Below are positions 17,973 to 26,640 of a stretch of DNA of 64,000 nt, one piece after another (within the stretch, counting starts at the first letter, position 1; every line of letters starts with the position of its first letter). The DNA is from Enterobacteriaceae bacterium (lineage in GTDB: Bacteria; Pseudomonadota; Gammaproteobacteria; Enterobacterales; Enterobacteriaceae), in contig CABIZV010000005.1 in assembly GCA_902363335.1 (NCBI GenBank), positions 1 through 64,000 of the forward strand, given 5' to 3'. The translations under genes were made by a program, and so were the position numbers. The notes under the pieces are model-generated. The model saw only the letters and a list, made by a program, of their open reading frames with translations, had not been told where the DNA came from and did not search any database.

Positions 17973-18215
17973 GTGAGAAGACTACGATCCAGGACAGCTA
18001 TTTATGATGAAATAAAGGCTGGGTTACGTTACTCTTCAATGGATTTGCGTTTTTATTTCGCAACTTACGTATCGAGTTGGATTGGCAGACATATAATGAC
18101 AGACAATGAAGCGTCTACTTTTCAACAAAAAACAAAGCGTGACGGAACTTTACGATATTCGAACACTCTAAGTATCTGCTTGCTCATAATGCACAGTAGT
18201 AGAGTGGCATTCTGA
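17973..18215 (+). CDS. Possible rpoE leader ORF (RseD-like)
   Basis: An open frame of up to 80 codons from GTG 17973, with in-frame ATG alternatives at 18039 and 18096. It is in the same frame as rpoE and stops 39 bases before the rpoE ATG. E. coli has a leader peptide, rseD, to which rpoE translation is coupled, and this ORF lies in the right place. No strong ribosome-binding site is visible at any candidate start. It also spans the sigma-E promoter, so transcripts from that promoter could not encode all of it. I cannot match the sequence to RseD by eye. Confidence 0.3.
   Translation: MRRLRSRTAIYDEIKAGLRYSSMDLRFYFATYVSSWIGRHIMTDNEASTFQQKTKRDGTLRYSNTLSICLLIMHSSRVAF
18144..18177 (+). promoter_or_regulatory. 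Sigma-E promoter of the rpoE operon
   Basis: The -35 GGAACTT (18144-18150) and -10 TCTAA (18167-18171) are separated by 16 bp and match the sigma-E consensus. This is the expected autoregulatory promoter of rpoE-rseABC. The predicted start is near 18177, 78 bases before the rpoE ATG. Confidence 0.85.
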
Positions 18216-18254
18216 TTACGCATGGGAATAGGGTTTGGGGAGACATTACCTCGG

Positions 18255-18830
18255 ATGAGCGAGCAGTTAACGGACCAGGTCCTGGTTGAACGGGTCCAGA
18301 AAGGAGATCAGAAAGCTTTTAACCTACTGGTGGTACGCTATCAGCATAAGGTTGCGAGTCTGGTTTCCCGTTATGTGCCATCTGGCGATGTGCCGGATGT
18401 CGTACAAGAGTCTTTTATAAAGGCCTATCGCGCGCTGGATTCTTTCCGGGGGGATAGTGCTTTCTATACGTGGCTGTATCGTATTGCAGTGAATACGGCC
18501 AAAAATTACCTGGTTGCTCAGGGACGTCGTCCGCCGTCTAGCGATGTGGACGCAAGCGAAGCTGAAAATTTTGAAAGCGGCGGCGCGTTGAAAGAAATTT
18601 CGAACCCTGAGAACTTAATGTTGTCAGAAGAGCTGAGACAGATAGTTTTTCGTACCATTGATGCGCTTCCGGAAGATTTACGCATGGCAATTACCTTGCG
18701 GGAGCTTGATGGCCTAAGCTATGAAGAGATAGCGGCTATAATGGATTGTCCGGTAGGTACGGTTCGTTCGCGTATCTTCCGTGCACGAGAAGCTATTGAT
18801 AATAAAGTTCAACCGCTTATCAGGCGTTGA
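18255..18830 (+). CDS. rpoE: RNA polymerase sigma-E factor
   Basis: The 191-residue ECF sigma factor for envelope stress. Region 2 spans about 10-95 (DVVQESFIKAYRALDSF and TWLYRIAVNTAKNYL), and region 4 about 125-185 (LRELDGLSYEEIAAIMDCPVGTVRSR). I start at ATG 18255, the E. coli start. An in-frame ATG at 18222 would add 11 residues without family support. The gene is followed by rseA, its anti-sigma factor. Confidence 0.96.
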   Translation: MSEQLTDQVLVERVQKGDQKAFNLLVVRYQHKVASLVSRYVPSGDVPDVVQESFIKAYRALDSFRGDSAFYTWLYRIAVNTAKNYLVAQGRRPPSSDVDASEAENFESGGALKEISNPENLMLSEELRQIVFRTIDALPEDLRMAITLRELDGLSYEEIAAIMDCPVGTVRSRIFRAREAIDNKVQPLIRR

Positions 18831-18861
18831 CAAAAGCGGGATACTGGAAAAGGTATTAGGC

Positions 18862-19509
18862 ATGCAGAAAGAAAAACTTTCCGCCTTAATGGATGGTGAA
18901 ACGCTGGATAACGAGCTGTTGACCGAATTGTCACACTCGTCAGAGTTGCAAGAAACCTGGGAGAGCTATCACCTCATTCGTGATTCGCTTCGTGGCGACA
19001 CGGCTGAAGTGCTTCACTTTGATATCTCTTCTCGCGTGATGGCCGCCATCGAAAATGAGCCCGTTCGTCAGACGACAACGCCGCTCATTCCTGAAGCCCA
19101 GCCAGCGCCTCATCAATGGCAGAAAATGCCGTTCTGGACAAAAGTACGTCCATGGGCCAGTTCGCTTACCCAGATGGGCGTAGCGGCGTGCGTTTCCCTT
19201 GCTGTGATCGTTGGCGTTCAGCAGTACAATGGCAAGACCGATACCACTCAACCAGAATCGCCGGTGTTCAATACATTGCCGATGATGGGCAAAGCAAGCC
19301 CGGTTAGCCTGGGTGTCCCTTCGGACGCGACCAGCGGCACGGGTCAGCAGCAGGTTCAGGAACAGCGTCGCCGTGTTAATGCTATGCTGCAGGATTACGA
19401 ATTGCAGCGTCGCTTGCACTCAGAGCAGCTGCAGTTTGAGCAGGCACAAACTCAGCAAGCCGCTGTTCAGGTGCCAGGCTATCAAACTCTAGGAACGCAA
19501 TCGCAGTAA
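18862..19509 (+). CDS. rseA: Anti-sigma-E factor RseA
   Basis: A single-pass inner-membrane protein of 215 residues that holds sigma-E inactive. The cytoplasmic N-terminal domain (about 1-95) begins MQKEKLSALMDGETLD. A transmembrane helix lies at about 102-118 (MGVAACVSLAVIVGV), and the rest is periplasmic. The segment GKASPVSLGV contains the Val-Ser bond that DegS cuts in E. coli. RseP then cuts in the membrane. The start is ATG 18862, 31 bases after rpoE. The last base of its stop codon overlaps the rseB ATG. Confidence 0.95.
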   Translation: MQKEKLSALMDGETLDNELLTELSHSSELQETWESYHLIRDSLRGDTAEVLHFDISSRVMAAIENEPVRQTTTPLIPEAQPAPHQWQKMPFWTKVRPWASSLTQMGVAACVSLAVIVGVQQYNGKTDTTQPESPVFNTLPMMGKASPVSLGVPSDATSGTGQQQVQEQRRRVNAMLQDYELQRRLHSEQLQFEQAQTQQAAVQVPGYQTLGTQSQ

Positions 19510-20462
19510 TGAAGCAACTTTGGTGTGCCATGTCACTTGTGGCTGGTAGCCTGTTCTTCTCCGCAAACGCCTCGGCAGATGTATCGTCCGGGGCGTTGTT
19601 GCAGGAGATGAATCTGGCCAGTCAGTCACTCAACTACGAGCTGTCGTTCGTCAGCATTAATAAATCCGGCGTTGAATCGTTACGCTATCGTCACGTGCGT
19701 CTTAATGGACAGCCCCTGGCGCAGCTCCTGCAGATGGACGGCCCGCGCCGTGAAGTCGTGCAGCGCGGAAGCGAAATCAGCTATTTTGAGCCGGGCCTTG
19801 ATCCCTTTACGCTCAACGGCGACTACATCGTCGACTCCCTGCCTTCATTGGTCTATACCGACTTCAAACGTCTGGCGCCATACTACGATTTTATCTCCGT
19901 CGGACGCACGCGCATTGCCGATCGCATGTGCGATGTAATCCGTGTGGTGGCAAGAGATGGCACCCGCTATAGCTATATCGTGTGGATGGACTCGCAGAGC
20001 AAGCTGCCTATGCGCGTTGATCTCCTTGACCGCGATGGTGAAACACTGGAGCAGTTCCGGGTTATCGCTGTTACCACGGGCGATGAGGTGAACAGCAGCA
20101 TGCAGAATCTGGCAAAAGCGAGCCTGCCGCCGCAGCTGTCGTTGCCAACCGGAACGAATGTCGTCTTTAACTGGTCATCGGGCTGGTTGCCGCAGGGGTT
20201 CAAAGAAATAGCGACGAGCCGCCGCACGCTGCCGGGGATTGATGGTCCGGTCGAGTCGCGCCTCTTCTCAGACGGTCTTTTCAGCTTCTCGATAAACGTC
20301 AGTCGCGCAAACGCCAATAGCAGCGAGCAGATACTGCGTACCGGTCGCCGCACGGTCAGCACCACGATTCGCAATCAAGCCGATATTACTATTGTCGGTG
20401 AACTGCCGCCGCCAACCGCAAAACGCGTAGCCGACGGTATTTCATTTAAAGGTGCACAATGA
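19509..20462 (+). CDS. rseB: Periplasmic sigma-E regulator RseB
   Basis: RseB binds the periplasmic part of RseA and shields it from DegS until mislocalised lipopolysaccharide or lipoprotein signals arrive. It has 317 residues (E. coli 318). A Sec signal peptide ends near residue 23 (SANASA). The large N-terminal domain resembles the LolA fold, and a smaller C-terminal domain contacts RseA. It overlaps rseA by 1 base and rseC by 4 bases, indicating translational coupling. Confidence 0.95.
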   Translation: MKQLWCAMSLVAGSLFFSANASADVSSGALLQEMNLASQSLNYELSFVSINKSGVESLRYRHVRLNGQPLAQLLQMDGPRREVVQRGSEISYFEPGLDPFTLNGDYIVDSLPSLVYTDFKRLAPYYDFISVGRTRIADRMCDVIRVVARDGTRYSYIVWMDSQSKLPMRVDLLDRDGETLEQFRVIAVTTGDEVNSSMQNLAKASLPPQLSLPTGTNVVFNWSSGWLPQGFKEIATSRRTLPGIDGPVESRLFSDGLFSFSINVSRANANSSEQILRTGRRTVSTTIRNQADITIVGELPPPTAKRVADGISFKGAQ

Positions 20463-20935
20463 TTAAAGAGTGGGCGACCGTTATCGCATGGGATAACGGT
20501 ATGGCGCAGGTTAGCTGTGACGTGAAAACTTCTTGCAATAGCTGCTCCTCACGTGCTGGCTGTGGAACGCGGGTGCTGAATAAACTCGGGCCGCAAACCA
20601 GCCATACTATTTCTGTTCCTAGCGCTGAGCCGTTGGTGGCCGGGCAAAAAGTCGAATTAGGGATCACCGAAAGCAGCCTGCTCGGATCCGCTATGCTGGT
20701 CTATATGTCACCGCTAATCGGGTTATTTGTGGTGGCTTCGCTGTTTCAGGTGCTCTTTGGTTCGGATATCGCCGCATTAAGTGGGGCGATACTCGGTGGC
20801 GTGGGCGGTTTTTTGATTGCCAAAGGCTTCTCCCCCAGACTTGCCGCGCGCGAGACCTGGCAGCCTATTATTATCAGCGTCGGCCTTCCTCCCGACTTGA
20901 TTCGTACCGCATCATCTTCTGAAATGAGCCAGTGA
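20459..20935 (+). CDS. rseC: SoxR-reducing system / sigma-E operon protein RseC
   Basis: A 158-residue inner-membrane protein. The cysteine-rich N-terminus (CDVKTSCNSCSSRAGCG) resembles a redox or Fe-S site. Two hydrophobic helices follow at about 72-95 and 102-120. In E. coli it modestly affects sigma-E and takes part in reducing SoxR with the Rsx complex. It is the last gene of the operon, and its stop codon lies within a terminator hairpin. Confidence 0.93.
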   Translation: MIKEWATVIAWDNGMAQVSCDVKTSCNSCSSRAGCGTRVLNKLGPQTSHTISVPSAEPLVAGQKVELGITESSLLGSAMLVYMSPLIGLFVVASLFQVLFGSDIAALSGAILGGVGGFLIAKGFSPRLAARETWQPIIISVGLPPDLIRTASSSEMSQ

Positions 20936-20958
20936 TAACACTGGCTTTATTATTTTTG
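20927..20958 (+). terminator. Terminator after rseC
   Basis: The stem AGCCAGTG (20927-20934) pairs with CACTGGCT (20939-20946) over an ATAA loop, followed by TTATTATTTTT. The stem includes part of the rseC stop codon. Confidence 0.75.
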
Positions 20959-21109
20959 GAACACTCCTCGCAGTAAGCGCTATGCTTGGCGGGAAGAGCA
21001 TTTCCTGGTTGCGCGGTTGTAGTGTAGAATGCGGCGTTTTCGAACGACAATCATGTCAGGCTCCGTACCGCGGCCTCAAAGTATTCGTAAGGCATAAATA
21101 TATTAATAT

Positions 21110-22909
21110 ATGAAGAATATACGTAACTTCTCCATCATTGCACATATCGACCACGGTAAATCAACGCTGTCTGACCGTATTATTCAGATTTGCGGTGGCC
21201 TTTCCGATCGTGAAATGGAAGCCCAGGTTCTGGATTCAATGGATCTGGAACGCGAACGTGGCATTACCATCAAAGCACAGAGCGTGACGCTGGATTTCAA
21301 AGCGTCCGATGGGGAAACCTATCAGCTTAACTTTATCGACACCCCAGGCCACGTTGACTTCTCTTATGAAGTTTCTCGTTCTCTGGCGGCCTGTGAAGGC
21401 GCACTGCTGGTGGTTGACGCCGGGCAGGGCGTAGAAGCACAGACGCTGGCGAACTGCTATACCGCGCTGGAAATGGATCTGGAAGTGGTGCCGGTTCTGA
21501 ATAAAATCGACTTGCCGGCCGCCGATCCTGAGCGCGTGGCGGAAGAGATTGAAGATATTGTCGGTATCGACGCAACCGACGCGGTTCGCTGCTCGGCGAA
21601 AACCGGTGTGGGTGTTACCGACGTGCTGGAACGTCTGGTGCGTGATATTCCGCCGCCGGAAGGCGATCCAGAAGGCCCATTACAGGCGCTGATCATCGAC
21701 TCCTGGTTCGATAACTACTTAGGCGTTGTCTCGCTGGTGCGTATTAAAAACGGCACCATGCGTAAAGGCGACAAAATTAAAGTGATGAGTACCGGCCAGG
21801 TCTACAACGCAGACCGCTTGGGTATTTTCACGCCAAAACAGGTGGATCGTACCGAGCTGAAATGCGGCGAGGTAGGTTGGCTGGTTTGTGCGATTAAAGA
21901 CATCCTCGGCGCACCGGTTGGTGACACGCTGACGCAGGCACGTAATCCGGCAGAAAAAGCGCTGCCAGGCTTTAAAAAGGTCAAACCGCAGGTATATGCC
22001 GGTCTGTTCCCGGTGAGCTCTGATGATTACGAAGGCTTCCGTGATGCGCTGGGCAAACTCAGCCTGAACGATGCTTCTTTGTTCTATGAACCAGAAAGTT
22101 CGACCGCGCTAGGCTTCGGCTTCCGCTGTGGCTTCCTCGGTCTGCTGCACATGGAGATCATTCAGGAGCGTCTGGAGCGTGAATACGATCTGGATCTTAT
22201 TACCACCGCGCCGACCGTAGTGTATGAAGTGGAAACTACCAGCAAAGAGACTATCTACGTCGATAGCCCGTCTAAGCTGCCGCCGCTGAATAACATCTAC
22301 GAACTGCGCGAGCCGATAGCCGAATGTCACATGCTGCTGCCGCAGGCCTATCTGGGTAACGTTATTACCCTGTGTATCGAGAAGCGTGGCGTGCAGACCA
22401 ACATGGTTTACCACGGTAACCAGGTTGCGCTGACCTATGAAATCCCGATGGCAGAAGTGGTGCTCGACTTCTTCGACCGTCTGAAGTCAACCTCTCGCGG
22501 CTATGCGTCGCTGGACTACAACTTCAAACGCTTCCAGGCGTCTGACATGGTGCGTGTTGATGTCCTCATCAACAACGATCGTGTTGATGCGTTAGCGCTT
22601 ATCACCCACCGTGATAACTCGCAGAGCCGCGGCCGTGACCTGGTTGAGAAGATGAAAGAACTTATTCCACGTCAGCAGTTTGATATCGCGATTCAGGCGG
22701 CTATTGGTACGCACATCATTGCGCGTTCAACGGTGAAACAGCTGCGTAAAAACGTGCTGGCGAAATGCTACGGCGGTGATATCAGTCGTAAGAAAAAACT
22801 GCTGCAAAAACAGAAAGATGGTAAAAAGCGAATGAAGCAGATCGGTAACGTCGAACTGCCACAGGAAGCCTTCCTTGCCATTCTGCATGTCGGTAAAGAC
22901 AGCAAATAA
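21110..22909 (+). CDS. lepA: Elongation factor 4 (LepA)
   Basis: A 599-residue ribosome-associated GTPase (EF4) involved in ribosome assembly and translation under stress. The G1 motif AHIDHGKST is near residues 10-18, G3 is DTPGH, and G4 is NKID. The C-terminal domain specific to LepA ends with the basic segment KKKLLQKQKDGKKRMKQ. No clear Shine-Dalgarno sequence precedes the ATG in the A/T-rich leader. It forms an operon with lepB, 15 bp downstream. Confidence 0.97.
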   Translation: MKNIRNFSIIAHIDHGKSTLSDRIIQICGGLSDREMEAQVLDSMDLERERGITIKAQSVTLDFKASDGETYQLNFIDTPGHVDFSYEVSRSLAACEGALLVVDAGQGVEAQTLANCYTALEMDLEVVPVLNKIDLPAADPERVAEEIEDIVGIDATDAVRCSAKTGVGVTDVLERLVRDIPPPEGDPEGPLQALIIDSWFDNYLGVVSLVRIKNGTMRKGDKIKVMSTGQVYNADRLGIFTPKQVDRTELKCGEVGWLVCAIKDILGAPVGDTLTQARNPAEKALPGFKKVKPQVYAGLFPVSSDDYEGFRDALGKLSLNDASLFYEPESSTALGFGFRCGFLGLLHMEIIQERLEREYDLDLITTAPTVVYEVETTSKETIYVDSPSKLPPLNNIYELREPIAECHMLLPQAYLGNVITLCIEKRGVQTNMVYHGNQVALTYEIPMAEVVLDFFDRLKSTSRGYASLDYNFKRFQASDMVRVDVLINNDRVDALALITHRDNSQSRGRDLVEKMKELIPRQQFDIAIQAAIGTHIIARSTVKQLRKNVLAKCYGGDISRKKKLLQKQKDGKKRMKQIGNVELPQEAFLAILHVGKDSK

Positions 22910-22924
22910 TCTTAAGGAGTTGGC

Positions 22925-23899
22925 ATGGCGAACATGTTTGCCCTGATTCTAGTGATTGCCACACTGGTCACGGGCGTGCTGTGGTGCGTTGATAAATTTC
23001 TCTTCGCGCCAAAACGACGGGAACGTCAGGCTGCGGCGCAGGTTGCAACCGGCGAATCGTTAGATAAAAAAACGCTGAAGAAAGTGAGCGCAAAACCAGG
23101 TTGGCTGGAAACGGGCGCGTCGGTTTTCCCGGTACTGGCGATCGTGTTAATTGTGCGCTCATTTATCTATGAGCCGTTCCAGATCCCTTCGGGTTCGATG
23201 ATGCCGACTCTGCTGATAGGCGATTTTATCCTGGTGGAGAAATTCGCCTACGGGATTAAAGATCCAATCTATCAAAAGACGATTATTGAAACAGGTCATC
23301 CGAAACGCGGCGATATCGTGGTGTTTAAATACCCGGAAGATCCACGCCTTGACTACATCAAGCGCACCGTGGGTCTGCCAGGGGATAAAGTCACTTACGA
23401 TCCGGTTGCCAAGCAGGTGACCATTCAGCCTGGATGCAGCTCAGGCCAGGCGTGCGGTAACGCGCTGCCGGTGACCTACTCAAACGTTGAACCGAGCGAT
23501 TTCGTCCAGACCTTCTCGCGCAGCAACGGCGGTGAGGCGACCAGCGGCTTCTTTGAAGTGCCGCAGGGCGAAAGCAAAGAAAATGGCGTACGTCTGACCC
23601 AGCGTCAGGAAACGTTGGGCGAGGTTAATCACCGTATTTTGACCGTGCCAATCGCTCAGGATCAGGTTGGGATGTATTACCACCAGTCCGGTTTACCGCT
23701 GGCGACCTGGATTGTGCCGCCTGGACATTACTTCATGATGGGCGACAACCGTGACAACAGCGCGGACAGCCGTTATTGGGGCTTTGTACCGGAAGCCAAT
23801 CTGGTTGGTAAAGCGACGGCCATCTGGATGAGTTTTGATAAACAAGAAGGTCAATGGCCTACCGGCGTGCGTTTAAGCCGCATCGGCGGGATTCATTAA
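22925..23899 (+). CDS. lepB: Signal peptidase I
   Basis: This inner-membrane serine protease removes Sec and Tat signal peptides. It has 324 residues and two N-terminal transmembrane helices (about 4-22 and 62-77). The catalytic dyad is S91 (IPSGSMMPTL) and K146 (DYIKRTVGLPGD). Box E, GDNRDNSADSRYWG, lies near the C-terminus. A strong AAGGAG site precedes the ATG. Confidence 0.97.
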   Translation: MANMFALILVIATLVTGVLWCVDKFLFAPKRRERQAAAQVATGESLDKKTLKKVSAKPGWLETGASVFPVLAIVLIVRSFIYEPFQIPSGSMMPTLLIGDFILVEKFAYGIKDPIYQKTIIETGHPKRGDIVVFKYPEDPRLDYIKRTVGLPGDKVTYDPVAKQVTIQPGCSSGQACGNALPVTYSNVEPSDFVQTFSRSNGGEATSGFFEVPQGESKENGVRLTQRQETLGEVNHRILTVPIAQDQVGMYYHQSGLPLATWIVPPGHYFMMGDNRDNSADSRYWGFVPEANLVGKATAIWMSFDKQEGQWPTGVRLSRIGGIH

Positions 23900-23912
23900 T
23901 TCCTGTTTTTAT

Positions 23913-23950
23913 TTCGCGCGGCAGTGAAATTGCTGCCGCGCGAATTATTT
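23913..23950 (+). terminator. Terminator after lepB
   Basis: A 12-bp GC-rich stem, TTCGCGCGGCAG (23913-23924) with CTGCCGCGCGAA (23933-23944), has an 8-base loop and is followed by TTATTT. It separates lepAB from the rnc operon. Confidence 0.75.
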
Positions 23951-24021
23951 CATGTTTAAATCCATTCAAACTAACGACATCCCTCGCCGTTGTGTATAGA
24001 ATATCCCCCCGAAGTTTCGGA

Positions 24022-24086
24022 TGTCTCTAAACGAGAGACACGGCACACGAAACCGCATTGGTTTTCCTCAGGTCTGTTTCGTGTGC
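24022..24086 (+). promoter_or_regulatory. rnc leader hairpins (RNase III autocontrol)
   Basis: Two stems lie in the 5' leader. The first is TGTCTCT/AGAGACA (24022-24040). The second is an 11-bp perfect stem, GCACACGAAAC (24043-24053) with GTTTCGTGTGC (24076-24086). In E. coli RNase III cuts such a leader hairpin to lower its own mRNA level. The same role is inferred here. Confidence 0.7.
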
Positions 24087-24120
24087 TGCATTATTGACGC
24101 ATTCATTTATTTGGTATCGC

Positions 24121-24801
24121 ATGAATCCCATCGTAATTAATCGGCTTCAACGGAAGCTGGGCTACACTTTTGTTCATCAGGAGTTGTTGCAGCAGGCGTT
24201 AACGCACCGTAGCGCTAGCAGCAAACACAACGAACGCTTAGAGTTTCTGGGCGATTCAATTTTAAGCTACGTGATTGCTAACGCACTCTATCATCGCTTC
24301 CCTCGCGTGGATGAAGGGGATATGAGTCGGATGCGTGCAACGCTGGTTCGTGGAAATACGCTGGCGGAAATCGCCCGTGAATTCGAACTGGGCGAATGTC
24401 TGCGTTTAGGGCCGGGTGAACTGAAAAGCGGCGGTTTCCGTCGTGAATCTATTTTAGCCGATACGGTTGAAGCATTGATTGGCGGGGTATTCCTCGACAG
24501 CGATATTCAAAACGTGGAACGTCTGATCCTCTCCTGGTATCAGACCCGTCTGGACGAAATTAGCCCGGGCGACAAGCAAAAAGATCCAAAAACACGCTTG
24601 CAGGAATACCTGCAAGGCCGCCATCTGCCGTTGCCGTCTTATCTGGTGGTACAGGTGCGTGGGGAAGCACACGATCAAGAATTTACTATCCACTGCCAGG
24701 TTAGCGGCCTGAGTGAACCGGTGGTCGGCACAGGTTCTAGCCGTCGCAAGGCGGAACAGGCTGCCGCCGAAGAGGCGCTGAAAAAGCTGGAGCTGGAATG
24801 A
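24121..24801 (+). CDS. rnc: Ribonuclease III
   Basis: A 226-residue double-strand-specific endoribonuclease that processes rRNA and many mRNAs. The signature ERLEFLGDSIL (38-48) contains E41 and D45, and E117 lies in TVEAL. The dsRNA-binding domain occupies about 156-225. ATG 24121 gives the E. coli length; the in-frame extension to 24058 runs through the leader hairpin and is not coding. The stop overlaps the era start by 4 bases. Confidence 0.97.
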   Translation: MNPIVINRLQRKLGYTFVHQELLQQALTHRSASSKHNERLEFLGDSILSYVIANALYHRFPRVDEGDMSRMRATLVRGNTLAEIAREFELGECLRLGPGELKSGGFRRESILADTVEALIGGVFLDSDIQNVERLILSWYQTRLDEISPGDKQKDPKTRLQEYLQGRHLPLPSYLVVQVRGEAHDQEFTIHCQVSGLSEPVVGTGSSRRKAEQAAAEEALKKLELE

Positions 24802-25703
24802 GCGAAGAAAAGAACTACTGCGGATTTATTGCCATCGTCGGTCGTCCGAACGTTGGCAAATCCACCTTACTGAACAAACTGCTCGGGCAGAAAATTTCGA
24901 TTACTTCCCGAAAAGCGCAGACGACACGTCACCGTATCGTCGGCATCCATACCGAAGGGGCCTACCAGGCGATTTACGTCGACACCCCGGGCCTGCATAT
25001 GGAAGAAAAACGCGCTATCAACCGCCTGATGAACAAGGCGGCGAGTAGCTCCATCGGTGACGTTGAGCTTATCATTTTCGTGGTTGAAGGCACCCGCTGG
25101 ACGCCGGATGACGAAATGGTGCTGAACAAACTGCGTGGCGGTAAAGCTCCTGTTATTCTGGCGGTCAACAAAGTCGATAACGTCCAGGAAAAAGCGGATC
25201 TGCTGCCACACCTGCAGTTCCTCGGCAGCCAGATGGACTTCCTCGACATCGTGCCTATCTCCGCGGAGAGCGGGTTCAATGTCGACACCGTTGCGGGTAT
25301 CGTGCGTAAGCATCTGCCGGAAGCCATTCACCACTTCCCGGAAGATTACATCACTGACCGTTCACAGCGCTTTATGGCTTCTGAAATCATCCGTGAAAAA
25401 CTGATGCGTTTCCTGGGCGCAGAGCTGCCGTATTCGGTAACCGTTGAAATTGAACGCTTCGTATCTAACGAACGCGGTGGCTATGACGTCAACGGCCTGA
25501 TCCTCGTGGAACGCGAAGGTCAGAAGAAAATGGTCATTGGTAACAAAGGCTCCAAGATCAAAACCATCGGTATCGAAGCCCGTAAAGATATGCAGGAAAT
25601 GTTTGAAGCGCCTGTTCATCTGGAACTGTGGGTGAAAGTGAAATCCGGCTGGGCCGACGACGAACGCGCGCTGCGTAGTCTCGGTTATACTGACGATCTC
25701 TGA
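24798..25703 (+). CDS. era: GTPase Era
   Basis: A 301-residue essential GTPase that binds the 3' end of 16S rRNA and helps 30S maturation. The G1 motif is GRPNVGKS (about 15-22), G3 is DTPG and G4 is NKVD. The C-terminal KH domain carries the loop VIGNKGSKIKTIG. It is coupled to rnc by an ATGA overlap. The usual short junction to recO is enlarged here by an ERIC element. Confidence 0.97.
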   Translation: MSEEKNYCGFIAIVGRPNVGKSTLLNKLLGQKISITSRKAQTTRHRIVGIHTEGAYQAIYVDTPGLHMEEKRAINRLMNKAASSSIGDVELIIFVVEGTRWTPDDEMVLNKLRGGKAPVILAVNKVDNVQEKADLLPHLQFLGSQMDFLDIVPISAESGFNVDTVAGIVRKHLPEAIHHFPEDYITDRSQRFMASEIIREKLMRFLGAELPYSVTVEIERFVSNERGGYDVNGLILVEREGQKKMVIGNKGSKIKTIGIEARKDMQEMFEAPVHLELWVKVKSGWADDERALRSLGYTDDL

Positions 25704-25709
25704 TTTTTT

Positions 25710-25835
25710 TATACTCTATGGCTTTCGAGGCGCAGAAAGGTGGCAAGGCCGTGAGTCCCCAGGAGCTTACTTCAGTAAGTGACTGGGGTGAATGGGCGCA
25801 GCCAACGCATCTGCGGCTTGAAAGACGGCGAGTAT
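25710..25835. repeat. ERIC element between era and recO
   Basis: A 126-bp sequence with terminal TATACTC/GAGTAT inverted ends. The central core contains CCCCAGGAGCTTAC and AAGTGACTGGGGTGA (one junction base differs), the sequences on which the ERIC primers are based. Length and palindromic structure match the enterobacterial repetitive intergenic consensus. It fills the era-recO junction and ends at the recO start codon. Confidence 0.9.
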
Positions 25836-25836
25836 G

Positions 25837-26544
25837 ATGGAGGGCTGGCAGCGCGCATTTGTCCTGCATAGTCGTCCCTGGAGCGAAACCAGCCTGATGC
25901 TGGACGTCTTCACGGAAGAGTCGGGTCGCGTGCGCCTTGTGGCTAAAGGCGCACGTTCTAAACGCTCCAACCTTAAAGGCGCTCTTCAGCCCTTTACCCC
26001 TCTTTTAGTCCGCTTTGGCGGGCGCGGCGAAGTCAAAACGCTGCGCAGCGCGGAAGCCGTCTCGCTGGCATTACCATTAAGCGGTATCACGCTTTATAGC
26101 GGCCTGTACGTTAACGAACTCGTTTCCCGCGTCCTTGAACACGAAACCCGCTTCTCCGAACTCTTTTTCGATTACTTGCACTGTATCCAGGCATTAGCTG
26201 GGGTGACTGGCTCGCCGGAACCGGCGCTGCGCCGCTTTGAACTGGCGCTGCTGGGGCATCTGGGTTATGGCATCGATTTCCTGCACTGCGCCGGCAGCGG
26301 GGAGGAGGTCGAGGAGAGCATGACCTACCGTTATCGTGAAGAGAAAGGGTTTATCGCCAGTGTTGTGATGGATAATAACACCTTTACCGGCCATCACCTG
26401 CGGGCGCTAGCGAATCGTGAGTTCCCGGACGCTGACTCACTGCGCGCCGCGAAACGCTTTACCCGCATGGCGCTAAAGCCTTATCTTGGTGGCAAGCCGT
26501 TAAAAAGCCGTGAATTATTTCGCCAGTTTGTACCGAAGCGATAG
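25837..26544 (+). CDS. recO: DNA repair protein RecO
   Basis: RecO works with RecF and RecR to load RecA on SSB-coated single strands and anneals complementary strands. An N-terminal OB fold (about 1-80) contains the basic patch KGARSKRSNLKGAL. The C-terminal part is helical. I start at ATG 25837 (MEGWQRAFVLHS, the E. coli start); ATG 25834 is adjacent. At 235 residues it lacks the last few residues of E. coli RecO (242), ending at PKR. The start region lies at the edge of the ERIC element. Confidence 0.95.
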   Translation: MEGWQRAFVLHSRPWSETSLMLDVFTEESGRVRLVAKGARSKRSNLKGALQPFTPLLVRFGGRGEVKTLRSAEAVSLALPLSGITLYSGLYVNELVSRVLEHETRFSELFFDYLHCIQALAGVTGSPEPALRRFELALLGHLGYGIDFLHCAGSGEEVEESMTYRYREEKGFIASVVMDNNTFTGHHLRALANREFPDADSLRAAKRFTRMALKPYLGGKPLKSRELFRQFVPKR

Positions 26545-26565
26545 CGGATATCACGCTCACCGGGC

Positions 26566-26607
26566 TTTTCTCCCTCGCCCCTTTGGGCAGAGAGCCGGGG
26601 TGAGGGG
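26566..26607. repeat. Palindromic intergenic repeat between recO and pdxJ
   Basis: CCCTCGCCCC (26572-26581) and GGGGTGAGGGG (26597-26607) form an imperfect stem. It resembles a common enterobacterial intergenic repeat (CCCTCACCCC...GGGGTGAGGG). It could form a hairpin in the recO-pdxJ mRNA. It lacks a T run, so I do not call it a terminator. Confidence 0.45.
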
Positions 26608-26640
26608 AAAGAACACAAAAAATAAAACTCGAGGATTGTC

